A stretch of 64,000 nucleotides of DNA from Brachionus koreanus (taxonomy: Eukaryota; Rotifera; Eurotatoria; Ploima; Brachionidae), in assembly GCA_016987375.1 (NCBI GenBank), contig PJRA01000005.1:3472600-3536599 (forward strand). Direction: 5' to 3'. Below the pieces are notes generated by a model, which saw only the letters and a list, made by a program, of their open reading frames with translations, searched no databases and had not been told where the DNA came from. The position numbers and the translations under genes were made by a program. Below are positions 35,095-45,076 of the stretch, piece by piece. Position 1 is the first letter of the stretch. Each line of letters opens with the position of its first letter.

Positions 35095-35854
35095 GAACTT
35101 TCTTGTTTTTTTTCAGTAAATCTACATCGACGACTATTGATTCCTGAATAGACTCTTGTTTGACAGATGCTTTTTCGAGTTCGAATTCAACTCAACTGTT
35201 CAAATTACAATCGTTCTGGTATAACAAAGCTTCTTTTTGTTTTTTTGGTTTTCCTCTTTTGCGTTTCTGAGAATAATTAATTTGTTATTAAATTAGATTG
35301 TTTGTTAATCAAAAAGTCTATCAAATCATTCAACTAGTTTAGTTGTCATTTAACACTAGAAGCACCAAACGAGTCATTTTGACTCGTTTGTAAAATTTTT
35401 AAATCCTCATATCTTTTGAATCGATTTTTCAAATAAATATATCTTTTTTGAATTATTTAGATTTTAAAATTTTCTTTAAAAAGTGGTATAAACTTATAAA
35501 ATTATTATATTTTTGGATTAAAAAAACGTCAAAAAATGCTTGGTGCTTCTAGTGTTAATGTAGTTTTTTTGTTAGAACATCCAGTCTTTTATGTCAGTAA
35601 AGTATAGTTTAAGTATAGTAAATTCTGTTGCCTTGGTAAAATTTTTGTCTGTCATTTTGAATTTGACTCTTCCTCTTTCTTTTATATTTTGAAATAGTGT
35701 ATGGAGATTGAGTTTCTTTTGCTTGTAATTGGAATGAACCAATTGTTATTTGTGGTCGACCTTTTTTTTTTGATTGAATTTGAATATCCATACCGACTGA
35801 ATCAAAACTAAATTTTTTCTTACAAGCAACAATTGTAATCATATGATGAAACAT
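35095..35854 (-). pseudogene. Possible gene relic with AT-hook-like basic motifs, split by a MITE
   Basis: On the minus strand 35854-35609 reads KKFSFDSVGMDIQIQSKKK then GRPQITIGSFQLQAKETQSP and a basic KYKRKRKSQ tail. Beyond the MITE, 35272-35100 reads KRKRGKPKKQKEALLYQND, then a stop and an acidic ELEKASVKQESIQESIVV piece. GRP or RGKP flanked by Lys/Arg resembles AT-hooks. The pieces may be one gene or transposon ORF interrupted by the MITE at 35354-35554; a stop codon and missing splice sites suggest a relic. I do not recognise the family. Confidence 0.35.
35350..35558 (+). repeat. TTAA-flanked MITE, family A, best-preserved copy
   Basis: TTAA on both sides. Inverted terminal repeats CACTAGAAGCACCAA and TTGGTGCTTCTAGTG agree except for the start of the next segment. 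Next to the left repeat is ACGAGTCATTTTGACTCGT. The body has AAATCCTCATATCTTTTGAA and TTTGAATTATTTAGATT. It is 201 bases with no coding capacity. This copy serves as reference orientation. Confidence 0.92.
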
Positions 35855-35859
35855 GAAAT

Positions 35860-36750
35860 ACTTTAACTTATGTTAACAAGAGTACTCAATGTCCATGATT
35901 TTCATTATATTTAATTCTTATTAACAGTGGAGTAGTCAGGTTTTTTTAAATGGACACTTTCTAAATTTTATTAGACAAATTTTTAATCAACAACTCAAAT
36001 TTTTTTTTTTTTTTTATAGATTCACATTCAGAAATTTAGTTCATTTTTTGATTAAAAAAAACATGAACTATCTCAAAATTGATTTTTTTTAATTAATATA
36101 ACAAAACAGATAAGATAGAATTAAATTATACGTGGTTAAACATTAAAAATTAGAAAAAAAGCCCAGACTATTTCAGTTCAAAGTTTAGGCGCTTGTGAAG
36201 ATCAAAAATGAAAGCTTTCAAATTTTTTTTCGAAAACTGAGTTCCGAACATAAATCTATCAAGAAAATTGGTCTGATTCTCTTTGAAATAAGTTATATGG
36301 TTCAAAAAATACTAGAAAAAGGATATTTTATTTCATAATAATATCAAAATAAAGCGTAAATTTATACATTTTGATATGCCTCGATTATTTTTTTCTGATT
36401 TTGAACAAATCTTCTTTTAAATTTTCATCATCAAAATTTGAATTAATTTTTAAATCTAAAATCAAAATACTTTCATTCACAGAAATATATTATTATTTTA
36501 ATAAAATTTTTATTAAATTTTTAATTTTATTGAGATCTCATTATTTGATTAAATAAAAAATAAATAAGTGGTAAACATTTTATTATAGAGAATAAACAAC
36601 ATTTAAATATTGAAAAAAGGTAGAAACATGGGTATTTTTTGAATTTTAAGAATTACTAAATTCATATCAAAAGCGAGTGAACTGAACTAATGCGAAAAAA
36701 AATGTATGAAAAAAAATAAACACAACGAAGATTAGAATAGTCCAAATTTA
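35860..36750. other. Intergenic, nothing recognised
   Basis: Poly-T runs (around 35998-36016) and AT-rich filler. The 61-codon frame at 36371 is F/K/I/S-rich, starts at a non-ATG codon and is not supported. Confidence 0.4.
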
Positions 36751-36751
36751 G

Positions 36752-37735
36752 CTAGTTTGTTGATGAAGATTGAGTTAATTTTTCTTTATTTAATTTAGAA
36801 ATCATTTCGATAAGCATATAAATAAATTCTTGTCTGAATAATTTATTGAATATAAGTTGAACAATTAGACCTAGTGAGTAATTATAACAGGAAACAATGA
36901 ATACACAGGTTTCAAATAAAGCTAAATTTGAACCCACTTCAGGATCCTGCAGAATAGTTGGATCAATTGTCACGAGCATTATTGCCACTAGCAAGACAAA
37001 AAGAGGAATAAATGATATTAGAAAAATAATGTTTGAAACAATCAAACTTGACGAAAAATTCATTTCTTTAACAGAACTAAATTTATTTTTTGATTTAGTC
37101 ACTTTTTTAATTAAAAAAATGTTTGTTACAAACATCAAAATAAATGGAATATACATGCCCAAAAATTGTGCTATTGCCTCTCTTGATATTGACAAAGGAG
37201 GAGATGCTACACAAACAAAAACAGATTCATTTGAAATATTGTTGAATACTCGAGTATTGGTAAAGAATAAACTTGGGCTATTTAAAATAAATAAAATTGA
37301 GTACATTATTAAAAGTATCTTAAAAATATTATATTTAGTTTGTAAAATTTTGAGTTTGTTGGGATAAAGTATAAAAATTAAGCGATCTAATGTTAGCAAA
37401 AAATTAAGCCAAGTGCAACCGGTGTAAAAAAATCTAATAAAAAATTGAGCAAGTCTGCATCCTAAGTTTGTATTTTCTTCGTAGTCATAGATTTTTATTG
37501 TACTTGTAAATCGCAAACCAGTAGATATTAAAACACATATGTTATTGAATGAGAGAACGATTAGGTAAACACACATTGAATTACTGGAAAATTTTTGGCG
37601 AAAATAAACTGCAACTTGAACTAAGTTCATTAGGATTCCAGAAGGCATTAGGGTGTATAATGCAACTAGCAAAAGAGTTTGATTAATTTCATTTCTCCAT
37701 TCTGATGATGAAGCTAAATTTGTGAAATTAGGCAT
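36752..37735 (-). CDS. Rhodopsin-like (class A) GPCR, copy 2
   Basis: Single exon, 327 residues, same length as the receptor at 9196-10179 with roughly 20 amino-acid differences by eye (about 94% identity). All seven membrane segments, the TM3/ECL2 cysteine pair, the DRL motif and the TM7 NYSLGL segment are the same. Changes include G to V in TM5, C to F and I to A in TM6, and small changes in the C-terminal tail. The frame is open a further 24 codons upstream in this copy only; I choose MPNFTN as start because it aligns with MSNFTN of copy 1, whose upstream frame is shifted. Both copies remain open, suggesting that both still work. Confidence 0.9.
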   Translation of the reverse strand: MPNFTNLASSSEWRNEINQTLLLVALYTLMPSGILMNLVQVAVYFRQKFSSNSMCVYLIVLSFNNICVLISTGLRFTSTIKIYDYEENTNLGCRLAQFFIRFFYTGCTWLNFLLTLDRLIFILYPNKLKILQTKYNIFKILLIMYSILFILNSPSLFFTNTRVFNNISNESVFVCVASPPLSISREAIAQFLGMYIPFILMFVTNIFLIKKVTKSKNKFSSVKEMNFSSSLIVSNIIFLISFIPLFVLLVAIMLVTIDPTILQDPEVGSNLALFETCVFIVSCYNYSLGLIVQLIFNKLFRQEFIYMLIEMISKLNKEKLTQSSSTN

Positions 37736-38149
37736 TTTTTTTTTTTTCAATTTTTTTCTTTTTAAATGATTTTTAGATTTTTGAATTAAACTAAATTTGG
37801 TGAACATTTAGTTATTCTAAAAGAATAAACCAATTTTAGCCGAATTGTTCCGGTTTATAAATTAGATAGTTAAAAAAATATATTTTTCAATCATAAAATT
37901 TATTTCCTTACAAAAATAAAATAAATTAAAATGGTAAATTTATTTAAAATAGGGGAAAATGATGAAAGAATTCTTGATGAAATGCGCTTCATGATTAATT
38001 TTAATTCAAGCACTTAAAAGTTTAATCAAAATCACTAAATATGAATAATTTTTGATTGAAAAAAATCTTTTTCGAAAATTTTTTTACCAAAAAAATAATA
38101 AAATTAAATTGATTATTGTGTTTTAACGTTAAAAATGTTGAATTCTTTT

Positions 38150-38550
38150 AAAACTATTGAAAAAAAATACTTGATAATAGGTTCAAAATTACCAACATAT
38201 TATTTTGAATGATGAAATTCTAAAACTTTGAACCATATCAGATGCTAAAATAAACAGAACTGAATAATCTTTGAAATTTTATGTCAAATTCTTTTTTTAT
38301 TTTGTTTTAAAAATTTTGCAAAATGAAAAATCTGAATGAAAATTTTGATTTTTGAAAAACGCCTATCAGCAATAGCAGTAAATAGAGTAAACTTGTCTCT
38401 TGGAAGGTGAAAATGTGGTAAAGAAATAATTTTTGAAATTATGTTAATCGAAATTAATGGTTGGAGCTATATTAATTCGTAAGTTTTTTGACTCCAAAAG
38501 CCTTGAATGGTTCAAGATGATATGAACTTCTCGCTGATAGATTGCTCAAG
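38150..38550 (+). repeat. Dispersed repeat copy 2 plus mariner C-terminal scrap
   Basis: 38150-38400 repeats the segments of 30740-31070 (TTCTAAAACTTTGAA, AAACAGAACTGAATAATCTTTGAAA, GCCTATCAGCAATAGCAGTAAA). 38470-38545 reads FFDSKSLEWFK then NFSLIDC, like the last part of a mariner transposase. Both are heavily decayed. Confidence 0.45.
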
Positions 38551-39157
38551 AGTATAAAGCATCCTGATTTATATCTTGAAGATTAGTTAACTATTGCTTT
38601 TTTATATGCATTTATATAATTTTTTTTTTTAAATGAACTAACTTAAAAAAATTTTTCCATAAAAAGGGTTGTGTACCAGACTGATCACTCTTACGTAAAT
38701 AAACTAAGAAAATACAAGAAAAATATTGTTGATGTCTTTTTTTTGGAAAAAGCTATTCATGATATTTTCTAAATTCTAAAAACAAAATTTTTGACTTACC
38801 CTAAAAAAATTTCTTGTAATAATTTTAAAACTCAGTTATTTTAAAAATTTACCTTTGATCAGTCTTAAGATAAAATGATTTAAATATATCATTCGAGAGA
38901 GAAAATGATTTTCAATAAAACGATAAACGAGTCTAGTTGTTTTTTTTCATGGAAAATTCATATAGAAAAAATTTCAAATCAAAATGTGTATGAAAAAAAT
39001 ATGAAGGCGGAAAATTTTCAAACTATTTATCAAATATAAAAAAAATGATTATATAATTATCATCTATTTTTATTTAAATATGTTTACTTTTCAAAAAATT
39101 GCAACCAATTTAAAGATAATTTTGTATAAAAATTTAAATTTTTAATAGAATTTTGAT

Positions 39158-40021
39158 TTAAAAATAGTCAATTGAATGTTTCTTGTGGCCAAAATGAGCA
39201 AATAGGAATTTTTCATCGTTGTTCAATAGAGCTTGCTTGCTCTTATCAGTCTTTAAAATATAAACCGAGTTAAATTCAACTAAGTTAATTCTTAAAATTT
39301 TAGCTATTCTTCCAGTTAAAAAATAGTCATCAATCCAAAAAAATTTTACTTTATGAGAATTTTGCGAAATTTTTTGAACAGCATATTTTGTCATCACAAA
39401 GGCTGATCCCGAGCAATATTTTGAATAGTATTTTCCAGAAAACTCTTTGTATGACACATACCATTTTGATCTTCTGTCTCGTATTACTTTCATTTTATCG
39501 TGAATATAGCACAAAATAGAACTTTTTTCCTCTTTTTCATCGTCTAATCGAAGCTTCAAGTGCTTTATTAATGATTTTGTCCGAACAAATATATCATCAT
39601 CTACTTTGAGCACATAGGGGATATAATTGCATCTAGCACCGAGCCATTTTAAAGTGCTAATACTTTTTATTGTTAAATTGCGATATGAATCGGTAAAATT
39701 TGCTTGTAGTACATCATTATAAATTGAGGATTCAAGCTTTAGAATGTCGTTTATTTTTTCGTCCTTAGCTAATCCACTAGTAAAAAAAATTTTTACTTCA
39801 TTTTGACTAAAATTTTTTAGATTGCCCCATGTTTCTCTAATCTTTAGACGATTTTTGACATTTTCTGGTGAAGAATGAACATAAATGATCAAAAATGTTT
39901 GATTATCGCATAAATTTCTTGGTTCCAATTTATATTCCAAATTTAATATCAGACTCTTTGATTTGACAATATAGTGAAAATAAAGAATTAAAATTAAAAA
40001 AATGATAGACATTTTTATCAT
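39158..40021 (-). CDS. GT31-family beta-1,3-glycosyltransferase
   Basis: Single exon, 287 residues. A short cytosolic tail and one hydrophobic segment (MSIIFLILILYFHYIV) make it a type II Golgi membrane protein. The catalytic domain has the GT31 order: RLKIRETWG (residues ~60), FFTSG, DSYRNLTIKSISTLKWL, the metal-binding VLKVDDDIFV (DDD), KYCSGSAFVMT and WIDDYFLTGRIA, where vertebrate enzymes usually have EDVYVG. It probably adds Gal or GlcNAc in beta-1,3 linkage to a glycoprotein or glycolipid; the exact donor and acceptor cannot be read from sequence. It is a little shorter than vertebrate B3GALT enzymes (about 310-420). Confidence 0.88.
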   Translation of the reverse strand: MIKMSIIFLILILYFHYIVKSKSLILNLEYKLEPRNLCDNQTFLIIYVHSSPENVKNRLKIRETWGNLKNFSQNEVKIFFTSGLAKDEKINDILKLESSIYNDVLQANFTDSYRNLTIKSISTLKWLGARCNYIPYVLKVDDDIFVRTKSLIKHLKLRLDDEKEEKSSILCYIHDKMKVIRDRRSKWYVSYKEFSGKYYSKYCSGSAFVMTKYAVQKISQNSHKVKFFWIDDYFLTGRIAKILRINLVEFNSVYILKTDKSKQALLNNDEKFLFAHFGHKKHSIDYF

Positions 40022-41260
40022 AATTTTTAGAAAATTTCACTCTAGAGCTTTAAAATTTGAAAGCTACGTTTCAGTATTCAAAGATAAGCTTTTAATTGGC
40101 ATCGGATTTTTTTTTTGTAAATAAAAAAAAATGATATTGCTTAGACAAAGTTTAAATTAATATGCTTTGTGGCAAAACTAAGAACTTAAGTGAACTTAAA
40201 AATTTTTGCGAATAAGCTAAACAAAGTATTAAGCTTTTGTTATAATTTTTATCTAAAATTTTTATTTTTTTTTACAAACTAAATGTAAACCAAAGTGTAT
40301 TACAATTAAAAAGAATTTGATTTCGTACTTCTAATTAGAATGAGTCTTTCTTATCAATAATTTAATAGTTCTATTAGAGCCTATCGTTTTTTAAACTAAA
40401 GAAGTGACTATTTAAATCAAATATTAAAGCTTTTATTTAAATCAATTTAAATTTTATATAATTTGGTGAAATTTTTAAAAAAATGAAAAATTATATGGTG
40501 ATATTAAAACAAGAATTAATTGAAGAATATTCAAAGTTTTAATTTTTTTATATTAGAAGAAGCTGGCCAACGTTGGAAGATACATTTTAATGAATTAAAT
40601 AAAATAAATAATTTATTTTGTTAGTCTGGATAAAAATTTAGATTTTAACTTAATAATTCAAAGAATTTTTTTTGTTTAAAATTAAATACTAAAGGCTTTA
40701 ATTTTTTTTAATATAATTTTGTTGAAATTATGCCAAGCTATTTTTTTCTTATATTAAATACTCATTAATTTAAATAAAAGATTTATTCATCGAATCATTA
40801 TTTTCTTATTAAGAAATTCTGCAAAAGAAATTTTTTTTTAACAGAACTGTTTCATTTTTATACAACAACTATCCCAAAAAAATCTTTAAGCTTCAAATCT
40901 GAATATTATTTTTTTTATAAACAACTCTGTAAACTTTAGGAATTACGAATTTTCAAGCAAATATTCTAGAATTAAATTTAATATCAGCTAAATAGATGCT
41001 GCTCGAACTTTGTTTGAATGGACTTCGACAGATAAATATACTCTAAAAGAAAAAAGAACAAAAATTGAAAAACGAAATAGAAGCGGATTTGAATGATGAA
41101 ACGTTACTATATGTATAGACGGCCCTGGTTTCTAAATCTTAACGCGGACTAATTATACTTTATTTTAGAGTTATCAATTGATTATAAATTATGTAAGACT
41201 ACTATAGCGAGACTAAAGCTATGATTGATGTAACTTATCCATATTATTATTATCATTTTT
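40022..41260. other. Intergenic, nothing recognised
   Basis: AT-rich filler. 41080-41230 is less AT-rich and lies just 3' (minus-strand sense) of the LINE fragment that follows, with ATAATAATAATATGG on the minus strand, so it may be that LINE's 3' tail. Confidence 0.4.
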
Positions 41261-41263
41261 GAA

Positions 41264-42015
41264 TTTAATTTTTTTAGCTTAAAAAGATACAATTTACTTT
41301 AAGTAAAAATTTTTTTTGGAATAAATATAATAAAATTTGGTTCAAGTTTTTGGTGTAGCAGTAGTCTTGAATGAGTAATAAACAATTTTTTAAAAAAATT
41401 CTTTTCTTCTTCTTTATTTTCTTTCCTTCACTTGTGGAGTATAACGTCATTACTTTTGATTTCAACTCAAATTGATCTTTTGCCTTTACCTTTGCTTCTC
41501 TCCATGTCATTTCCATTTTGATGAGCTCTTTCATGATGTTTTTGCTGGTCTTCTGACCTTATGTCGCCCTTGGGTTGTCCATTGAAGGGCCTTTTTTGGT
41601 ATTTTTTTTTCTTTCATTCTAAGTATATGTCGAATCCTCCACAGACTTTTGTTCTTAATGCATTAACTTAATGGCTCTTTTCTTTTAAATTTGTTCTTTT
41701 GTATAGTTCAGCATTTGACAGTGTCTCAGGCCAATGTATCCCCAGAATCCTTCGAAGGCTACCAGTATGATAGGTGTTTAGACTTCTTTTATCAGATTCC
41801 CACATTCCCCAACATTCACTTCCGTACATCAGTGTTGCTTTTAACTACACAGTTGTACAGTTTGAGTTTGATTTCGTCCAGTTGGTTTTTGCGTTGTTCG
41901 CCAAATCTTGTGTCTTCATATGCATGTGTTAGTCTATACTAGATATTAACACCAGATCATCCGCAAAGTTTAAGTCTTCAAGCTTTGTTGTTAATGCCCA
42001 TTGTATATCCCTGGT
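41264..42015 (-). pseudogene. LINE reverse transcriptase C-terminal region
   Basis: Minus-strand pieces give ECW.MWESDKRSLNTYH, then SLRRILGIHWPETLSNAEL and finally LIKMEMTWREAKVKAKDQFE. They match the C-terminal run 'SECW....L...R..LRRILGI.W.D.ISN.EL' through to 'TW.EA...A.DR..W' of RTE/Ingi-like LINEs. Frames are broken and a short tail follows. Same family as 26040-26515. Confidence 0.75.
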
Positions 42016-42202
42016 AATTAAAATTAAAAATTTCTTAATATATTTTTATTTTACTTCTTAAGGTCTTTTGGTTTGTTTTGAAATAGTTTTTGAGTTATTG
42101 TTCCCAATAATTACAATTGAAGACTGAGTTTGTGCTTTAGCAATAGAGATGACATTTAGAATATTAATGCAGGAAATTGGTTTTAGTAAAATTTTTGTTA
42201 AT

Positions 42203-42400
42203 TTATTTTTCTTGACTACACAATAGTTTGTCATCGTTTTTTTCTGCTAAATTTAATCGTTTCGATGGTCTACCATTGCTCAATCTATAATTTTTGTTAT
42301 TATAATTGAGAGGGGATGCTTGGGGTGTATGGGATGATGTTTTTTGATTTGCCTGTGTATTAGGATCAAATCCTACTAATCGTCTAAAAACTGTAGTCAT
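42203..42400 (-). CDS. Small unrecognised ORF beside an assembly gap
   Basis: ATG-started 65-codon frame (MTTVFRRLVGFDPN...), polar, with GRPSKRLNLAEKNDDKLL near the end, and a further open piece after the stop (ISCINILNVISIAKAQTQSS). It may be part of a transposon or domesticated gene whose remainder lies at or beyond the gap at 42599. I do not recognise it. Confidence 0.25.
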   Translation of the reverse strand: MTTVFRRLVGFDPNTQANQKTSSHTPQASPLNYNNKNYRLSNGRPSKRLNLAEKNDDKLLCSQEK

Positions 42401-42598
42401 GATTTGATTCTAAATTTAATCTAATATTGTCCAATTCAATTGTAGGATAGTTTAGCCCATAGTTGTTCAACGCAGTCTAAGGTATTAGACAATCTCTTTT
42501 TTTATTTAATATTTTGTGCATTGTTGAATCATTTGAATATTGGAATTCGTAATCGCATTTAGTTGATTAATTTCAATCGATTCTGTGGTAAATTTATT

Positions 42599-42622
42599 NN
42601 NNNNNNNNNNNNNNNNNNNNNN
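42599..42622. other. Assembly gap (24 N)
   Basis: Run of N. Sequence on both sides is AT-rich; a repeat is the likely reason for the break. Confidence 0.98.
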
Positions 42623-42959
42623 TTAAGTTGTATGGTTTTCCCGTTTTGAGTCATTATTAATTTTGGAATTAAGTTTAAAGTGAATAAGAGGATACAAGCA
42701 TATAACATTAAGAGTTTAATTTATTTTAAGTTTTTATTTATGATGATTGTGTATTTTAGTGATTTCAATTAGAGAGTCATTAAGCGATATTATTCAAATC
42801 TAATAGCATGAAATAATATTAAGTTTAATATAAATTTTTTCAATTATTGAGTGTTTAATTAATTTTTTTAGAAAATACATGTAGTTTTTTTTATGTGTGT
42901 ATAGTCTATTGACGATTTACATCCAGAATTTTTTTCAAAAAAATTCAGTATTTTTTTAT

Positions 42960-43140
42960 TCGTGTGTATGTCTGCTTAATATGCTCGTCACGCACCGCTC
43001 GTTCCTCAAATTAATTTTTCTCTAAATTCAAATTAATTTTAGATTTATGATTGAAAAAAAGATTTCAAAATTGATTAAATTTATTTGATTAAAAACTTAG
43101 AAAAGATGCAACATAAAGTTCCCGAAAAACCGCTCCTGCT
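42960..43140 (+). repeat. Dispersed repeat shared with 62770-62880
   Basis: TTTTAGATTTATGATTGAAA then AATTGATTAAATTTATTTGA and ATAAAGTTCC also occur in the same order at 62785-62870. Upstream at 42985-43013 is a G+C-richer piece with CGTCACGCACCGCTCGTTCC. Family unknown. Confidence 0.4.
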
Positions 43141-43479
43141 TTTGAATGTAAAGCTAAAATAAATATGAATGTTATACTTTTCTTATTCATGGTTTTCATG
43201 TTCACTCAGGGAATCAAAGATTCTGAAATTCAAAAATTTGATCAATTCAACTTTGAATATTTGATTTTAGGTGTTTTTATTTTAATTTATCCAGATGCTC
43301 TATTTATTCATTTACAAAACGGACTATTTTAGCAATATCTTGTGAGGTTTTTTACTATTACACTAAAATAAATGATTGGCAAAAGGATTAAAAAAAAGGA
43401 TTTGCATTGTATTCTTTACCAAATCACTTGGGATTAAAATTACGCAAAATATTACGCTTAAAACCAAGCGTAAAATTGG

Positions 43480-43960
43480 GTAAAATCACTGTCTGTCCTT
43501 CGATCTGCCAGTGAACTGGGAAACAACGAAACAAGAATACTCTACAACAGAACTAATAAAAACAGAAAGAATGGAAGCTAATACACGATCCAAATACACT
43601 CTTGCGAATCTGAACGAAAACCTTGCAACACGGCTTTCCAAACCATGTTTGGTTACGCCTAAAAGACTATGCATTTCATGGGGTACTAGAAAAAGACAAA
43701 TTGACGAAAGATGACAAAGAAGCTAGAAACAAAAAGCACTCTGAGAGATTTTAATAACCAAAGCGTCTGCACAAACAGCTAAACAATCAGCCCTGTCAAA
43801 ACCGTTCCTTCCGTTTTTTTTCTTCTTTTTCATTTAATCATTCAATTTAAATTTGAAAAAAAAAATATATATAATGTAATTCACAGACATAGTACTGTTA
43901 ACAACGGTGTATGTCATCTACTTTGCCATTTATATTTATTCAATAAACTAACCTATACAA
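43480..43960 (+). other. G+C-richer block, possible retroelement 3' end
   Basis: 43500-43830 has distinctly lower AT than its flanks and an open piece (TERMEANTRSKYTLANLNEN, then LSKPCLVTPKRLC) without convincing start or splice signals. It is followed by poly-T, (TA)n and TTATTCAATAAACTAACC at about 43930-43955, a poly(A)-like end. A decayed mobile element is plausible; a gene is not excluded. Confidence 0.3.
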
Positions 43961-44218
43961 ATTTAAAAGAAAGAAATTAACACTAAGGATATAAATGATA
44001 TTTTTAGAATCAAAAAAAAACGAGGTTCAAAATGCATTCTTGTCTTTAATTTATGTATTACCATTACCTGGGATTTTCCTAGAAATTTAGTTCAACTGTA
44101 TCATCAATTTGGCTAAAAAATAAAATTCTGATCATTGGTTAACTTTGTTTTGTTTAGTTATTTTTTTTAATTTTAATTTAAAATTTCAAGAGCAATATTA
44201 AGCGATAATAAAAAAATA

Positions 44219-45076
44219 ATGTTAAAAAATAGTATTTTTTTACTAAGAACTGCACTTTGGATTCAAGCGCCCAAAAGGCTTGCTGTTTTTAATTCGCAGA
44301 GTTTTCTTTTTAAATTATTACCAAAAGCAAACTATTCGTGTCTTGAAATTTCAAAAAACTCATCATTTTTAGTTCAATCAAGCTTTTATTCAACCAAAAA
44401 ATCCAAAGATAAAGGAAAACAAATATCTAAACCAAAAGTTGAACTAACTGTAGACGAAATCAACGACGTTGTCGATTCTGATGATTTGATTAGAACAATG
44501 AAAGGCTCTTTGGAGCATTTAAGGAACGATTTAAATGAAAACTTGAACCTGCGTTTAACTCCAAGTACTTTTGAACAGATAAACGTAAAAACATCGGATG
44601 GACCCATGAAATTAGGCGAAATTGCTCTGGTAGAGACCAAGAATGCAAATATGTACATTTTAGATATGATTGATTCTCCTGATTATATTAAACCCGTACT
44701 GGAGGCCATTTCCAGATCAAATTTGAATGTAAATCCACAGCTTGACAAGACAACTATCTATCTTCCTATAGCTAAAGTGACTCGAGAGCATCGTGAAAAT
44801 ATGGCCAAATCGGTTAAGCTCAAGTGCGAGCAAGCGCTGAAAAAAATGCGAGACGCTGAAAACAAAGCATTGCGTAGGGCAAAAGATGCAAAACATGTTA
44901 GCAAAGATCTCATATTTAATGTCAGTCAATGGGTAATTAAAAATATAATTATTTTCAAAGTTATGTTTTTTTAATTTATTTTTTATTCAAACAAGATTAA
45001 ATATCAATTTGAATTGTATTCAAAAGAAGCTCATTTGGTTCGAGATGTGAAAATAAAAGAGATTTTACAAGATTAG
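44219..45076 (+). CDS. MRRF: Mitochondrial ribosome-recycling factor
   Basis: Two exons (44219-44932, 44996-45076) with a 63-base intron, 264 residues against 262 in human. The first ~60 residues are basic, Ser-rich and without acidic residues, as expected for mitochondrial import. Next is a charged linker and the RRF fold: LEHLRNDLNENLNLRLTPST, the LGEIALVETKNANMYILDM strand region, then KTTIYLPIAKVTREHRENM and the KLKCEQALKKMRDAENKALR helix. The last exon adds the closing helix (LYSKEAHLVRDVKIKEILQD), which unspliced reading would miss. It splits post-termination mitochondrial ribosomes with the mitochondrial EF-G2. Confidence 0.93.

Noticed and set aside
37736..37807. 24-residue N-terminal extension of GPCR copy 2
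   Set aside because: The frame is open only in this copy; in copy 1 it is shifted, and the shared ATG follows immediately.
43511..43714. 67-codon frame as a gene
   Set aside because: No ATG in good context, no splice partners, antisense frame equally open, and a retroelement-like tail follows.
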